Source of the DNA: HLUCCA09 sp038745585
Lineage (GTDB): Bacteria; Pseudomonadota; Alphaproteobacteria; Rhodobacterales; Rhodobacteraceae
Assembly: GCA_038745585.1 (NCBI GenBank)
Contig: JBCDLH010000002.1
Span: 434,001-498,000 of the forward strand
Reading direction: 5' to 3'
DNA: 64,000 nt
The notes beneath the pieces were generated by a model. That model searched no databases, was not told where the DNA came from, and was given only the letters and a program-made list of their open reading frames with translations. A program made the position numbers and the translations under genes. Positions 60,957 to 64,000 of the stretch are shown one piece after another (positions within the stretch are counted from its first letter, which is position 1; each line of letters starts with the position of its first letter).

Positions 60957-61622
60957 CTAAGGCGTTCGAGGGGGAGCCGCGTTGAGCCGCTCCAACAGGG
61001 CTTCTGCCTCTGCCTTGGGCGTGCCAAGGGCCGACCGGTCCTCCCCCGGATAGAACCGTGCGCGCAGCGCCGTGGGCATCGGATCCGGCGATGCGATGAT
61101 CACCCTCGGCCCGGTCTTTGCCGTCTCCGCCTGCCAGGAGCGCACAAGGGCGATCTGCGCGGCCTTGGTGGCGCCATAGCTGCCATAGAAGGGCGCGCCC
61201 GCTTGGCTATCGTCGAAAAACAGGGCCGTGCCCGCTTTCCGCGCCTGCAAAAGCGGAGCCACATAGGCGATCAGTCGGCGTGTCGCCTCGACATTGATCT
61301 CCCAGCTTTTGGCCCAGTCCTTGGTCGCGATCATCGGTGCGGGCGTGAGCGGAGCGCCGTGGATGGCCGCGTGGGCCCAGAGATCTGCACCGCCCCAGCG
61401 CTCAAAAGCAGACCGGCAAAGGTGTTGCATCGCCGCGTCATCGGTGATGTCGAGCGGGGCGAGCGTCGCCGCGCCGCCCGCCGCTTTGATCCGGTCGTCC
61501 AGCTCTTCGAGCGCCCCGGTCGTCCGCGCCACGGCGAGGATGTGATGGGTCGGCGCGAGCGCCACGGCGAGGGCCGCGCCCAGGCCACGGGATGCGCCGG
61601 TGATGAGGGCAAGCTTGGTCAC
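60957..61622 (-). CDS. Short-chain dehydrogenase/reductase
   Basis: A 221-aa SDR protein. The cofactor motif is TGASRGLG (residues 8-15), and the catalytic YxxxK is YGSYGATK near 150. The substrate cannot be told from the sequence. It stands alone between surE and purF with about 190 bp upstream of surE's start. Confidence 0.9.
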   Translation of the reverse strand: MTKLALITGASRGLGAALAVALAPTHHILAVARTTGALEELDDRIKAAGGAATLAPLDITDDAAMQHLCRSAFERWGGADLWAHAAIHGAPLTPAPMIATKDWAKSWEINVEATRRLIAYVAPLLQARKAGTALFFDDSQAGAPFYGSYGATKAAQIALVRSWQAETAKTGPRVIIASPDPMPTALRARFYPGEDRSALGTPKAEAEALLERLNAAPPRTP

Positions 61623-61670
61623 GGGCGCGGTGTGGTCTCGGCGCCCGGCGCCGTCAAGCCCCGGGAACGC

Positions 61671-63188
61671 CTACTCGGCCGCCGTCTTAAAGACATGACC
61701 GCGCTCGATCATGTCCGACGGGGCGACCGGATACTCCCCCGAAAAGCAGGCATCGCAATAGCGGGGCTGGGCTGGGTCCCGCCCCTTTGCCTCGCCCACC
61801 GCCCGGTAGAGCCCATCGAGCGTGATAAAGCGCAGGGACGTCACGCCGAGGTGGTCGCGCATCTCCTCCTCGCTCATGGTCGCGGCCAAGAGCTTTTCGC
61901 GTCGCGGCGTGTCGACCCCGTAAAAGCAGGGCCAGGCCGTCGGCGGGCTTGCGATCCTGAAATGGACCTCCGCCGCGCCGGCATCGAGGATCATCTCCTT
62001 GATCTTACGGCTCGTCGTCCCCCGCACGACCGAATCGTCGACCAGGATCACCCGCTTGCCCCGAATGAGCGCCCGATTGACGTTGAGCTTGAGCCGCACG
62101 CCCATGTTGCGGATCTGCTCGGTCGGCTCGATAAAGGTTCGCCCCATATATTGGTTGCGGATGATCCCCATTGCATAGGGGATCCCCGATTCCTGGCTAT
62201 AGCCGATGGCGGCGGGCGTCCCGCTGTCGGGCACGGGGCAAACAAGGTCGGCCGCAACGCCCGTCTCGCGCGCCAATTCCACCCCGATCTGGCGCCGCGT
62301 CTCATAGACAGAGCGACCGCCCAAGATCGAGTCAGGGCGCGAGAAATAGACATGTTCGAAGATGCAAAATCGGGGTTGGCGCGGCTCGAACGGGCGCGCG
62401 GAATGGAGCCCCGCACTGGTGCAGACGACCATCTCGCCGGGCTCCACCTCGCGGACGAACTCCGCCCCAATGATGTCGAGCGCACAGGTCTCCGAGCTCA
62501 AGACCCAACCTTCGCCTACCCGGCCGAGCACGAGCGGGCGCACGCCGAGCGGATCGCGCACGCCGATGAGCTTCGTCCGTGTCATCGCGACGACGGAAAA
62601 CGCCCCTTCGACGCGCCGAAGCGCATCCTTCATCCGCTCGGGCACATCGCGCTGCAGCGAGCGGGCCATCAGATGGATGATGCACTCGCTGTCCGATGAG
62701 GACTGAAAGATCGAGCCGCGGTCGATCAACTCGCGCCGCAGCGCATCAGCATTGGTGATGTTGCCATTGTGTGCAATCGCCGCGCCGCCCATGGAAAACT
62801 CGCCAAAGAAAGGCTGGACGTCCCGGATCGCCGTCTGCCCCTTCGAGCCGGCGGTCGAATAGCGCACATGCCCGATCGAAAGGCTGCCGGGCAGGCTCTG
62901 CATGACGGTCGGGTTGGTGAAGTTGTCGCGCACATAGCCGAAGCGGTGCGCAAGCTGGAACCCGCCCTCCGGCGTATAGGCTGCGATCCCACCCGCCTCC
63001 TGCCCACGGTGCTGGAGCGCATGGAGCCCAAGGGCGACGAAGTTCGCGGCATCGGACACGCCGATGACGCCGAAGATGCCGCATTCCTCGCGCAGTTTAT
63101 CGTCGTCGAACGGATGCGCGGGCCAGTCGGCGGGCCACGCGGGGCTAAAGACATCGGCGGACGCGGATCGGGAGCCGTCGGCGGTCAT
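61671..63188 (-). CDS. purF: Amidophosphoribosyltransferase
   Basis: A 505-aa enzyme for the first step of purine synthesis (PRPP plus Gln to phosphoribosylamine). The Ntn glutaminase begins at the Cys of EECGIFGVIGV after an N-terminal propeptide of about 32 residues. The PRPP motif is VILVDDSVVRGTT. A cysteine set near the C-terminus (RYCDACFSG) fits the Fe-S form. ATG 63188 gives the propeptide. Confidence 0.97.
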   Translation of the reverse strand: MTADGSRSASADVFSPAWPADWPAHPFDDDKLREECGIFGVIGVSDAANFVALGLHALQHRGQEAGGIAAYTPEGGFQLAHRFGYVRDNFTNPTVMQSLPGSLSIGHVRYSTAGSKGQTAIRDVQPFFGEFSMGGAAIAHNGNITNADALRRELIDRGSIFQSSSDSECIIHLMARSLQRDVPERMKDALRRVEGAFSVVAMTRTKLIGVRDPLGVRPLVLGRVGEGWVLSSETCALDIIGAEFVREVEPGEMVVCTSAGLHSARPFEPRQPRFCIFEHVYFSRPDSILGGRSVYETRRQIGVELARETGVAADLVCPVPDSGTPAAIGYSQESGIPYAMGIIRNQYMGRTFIEPTEQIRNMGVRLKLNVNRALIRGKRVILVDDSVVRGTTSRKIKEMILDAGAAEVHFRIASPPTAWPCFYGVDTPRREKLLAATMSEEEMRDHLGVTSLRFITLDGLYRAVGEAKGRDPAQPRYCDACFSGEYPVAPSDMIERGHVFKTAAE

Positions 63189-63387
63189 CAAAAGCCCTGA
63201 CTGAGAAAGCGCAGCGTCGGCTGCATAGCCTATCCGCCGCCCCCTGTCACCCTGTCCTTCGGGGCGCCGCGCCGCCCGCCCGTATGCGATGCGGCGCGCT
63301 CTTTTTGGCAGCGCCGTGCCGCGCGCGCGCTGCCCCCGACAGCACCCGTCAGCCACAAAGCATAGGGCGCTCTTCCCACGCTACCCC

Positions 63388-63442
63388 ATCATCTTGGCAA
63401 AAATACTCTCGGGGGGTCTGGGGGGCTGACGGCCCCCCCCAG
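63388..63442. repeat. Rhodobacteraceae-type extragenic element, copy 2 (with sodB terminator)
   Basis: Inverted relative to the 56.8-kb copy: CATCTTGGCAAAAATACTC and a G-rich stem CTGGGGGGC, loop TGAC, GGCCCCCCCCAG (63418-63442). It lies 44 bp downstream of sodB and 200 bp upstream of purF, and may act as a terminator. Confidence 0.6.
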
Positions 63443-63485
63443 CCTTTCGGCCCCGCGCCCCGGCCGACAGCCGCGCCGCGACAAT

Positions 63486-64000
63486 TTACCAGTTAACCAG
63501 CTTGTCGAGGAAGTTCGTCAGATACGCCGGCCGCTTGTTGCGGAAATCGATGTAATAGGAGTGCTCCCAGACATCGCAGCCGAGCAGAGCGGTCTGGCCA
63601 AAGCAGAGCGGGTTCACGCCGTTTTCGGTCTTGGTGACCTTGAGCGAGCCATCGGTGTCCTTGACAAGCCACGCCCAGCCGGAGCCGAACTGGCCCGCGC
63701 CGGCAGCCGCGAACTCTTCTTTGAACTTTTCGACCGAGCCGAACGCCTCGGTGAGCGCGCTCTCAAGGGCGCCTGGCATTCCGGTCGACCCCATCATCTC
63801 CCAAAACTGGACGTGGTTCCAATGTTGGGAGGCATTGTTGAAGATTCCGGACTGCGCGACCGAGCCCGCCTGGTAGGTCCCGACGACGATCTCCTCGACC
63901 GACTTACCCTCCCATTCGGTCCCCGCGATCAGCTTGTTGCCGTTGTCGACATAGGCCTTGTGGTGAATGTCGTGATGGAATTCGAGGGTTTCCTGGCTCA
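63486..64000 (-). CDS. sodB: Iron superoxide dismutase, N-terminus off window
   Basis: The C-terminal roughly 171 residues of a Fe/Mn superoxide dismutase. Metal ligands visible: His in HHDIHHKAY, His in NHVQFW, Asp in DVWEHSYY and the following His. The Gln in AGQFGSGWAWL favours the Fe-type. The stop is TAA 63486-63488. The N-terminus with the first His is beyond base 64000. Confidence 0.97.
   Translation of the reverse strand, partial: SQETLEFHHDIHHKAYVDNGNKLIAGTEWEGKSVEEIVVGTYQAGSVAQSGIFNNASQHWNHVQFWEMMGSTGMPGALESALTEAFGSVEKFKEEFAAAGAGQFGSGWAWLVKDTDGSLKVTKTENGVNPLCFGQTALLGCDVWEHSYYIDFRNKRPAYLTNFLDKLVNW

Noticed and set aside
60915..62699. Plus-strand ORF of 594 codons over the SDR and purF genes
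   Set aside because: It is a shadow of two clear minus-strand housekeeping genes.

Overview
The window is high-GC alphaproteobacterial DNA, most likely from a Rhodobacteraceae chromosome. The right-hand 13.5 kb is ordinary housekeeping DNA of that family (tRNA-Ser, lytic transglycosylase, ssb, aroB/aroK, xerD, an NlpD-like factor, pcm, surE, purF, sodB). The left 50 kb is accessory DNA: a large prophage followed by a defence- or repair-type gene cluster.

Prophage (1 to about 39.4 kb). It runs off the left edge and is read mostly on the minus strand. From right to left it holds: a large serine recombinase cassette (37.0-39.4 kb); a 724-aa protein of unknown function (34.7-36.8 kb); a small Com-like zinc-binding protein; a sigma-like factor; a replication and recombination block (Sak4-like ATPase, DEAD/DEAH helicase, Cas4-like nuclease, primase/helicase, RuvC-like resolvase; 24-33 kb) that includes an iteron cluster at 25.36-25.54 kb; two DNA methyltransferases (21-24 kb); small early genes; and the late operon. 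The late operon has lambda-type packaging and head genes (small and large terminase subunits, gpW-like protein, portal, protease-capsid fusion) followed by a tail whose tip proteins resemble those of the Rhodobacter gene transfer agent (DUF2460, DUF2163, NlpC/P60, TIM-barrel protein). A complete lysis cassette (holin, T4-type lysozyme, overlapping spanin genes) lies inside the tail-tip genes. The tail chaperone gene carries a classical slippery heptamer for -1 frameshifting.

Three pieces of cargo interrupt the late operon: a plus-strand 210-aa gene at 1.4-2.1 kb, which has apparently displaced the 5' end of the NlpC gene; a MerR regulator plus metal-efflux permease pair at 9.9-11.7 kb; and a free-standing HNH homing endonuclease at 13.1-13.6 kb.

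Defence/repair cluster (39.5-50.0 kb). A YhaN/SbcC-like coiled-coil ATPase and a YhaO/SbcD-like exonuclease are co-transcribed leftward. Divergently, there is a giant protein of about 1800 aa that joins an SF1 helicase, a Vsr/DUF559-type nuclease and a GreA/GreB C-terminal-like domain. A tRNA-Ser(GCU) gene at 50.49-50.58 kb, with its 3' end facing the island, marks the start of ordinary chromosome.

Most unusual signals: two fully overlapping ORFs over the cytosine methyltransferase (21.23-22.42 kb) that both look protein-like and both carry family-like signatures; the 11-bp iteron array; the programmed-frameshift site; and the helicase-nuclease-GreA fusion beside an SbcCD-like pair.
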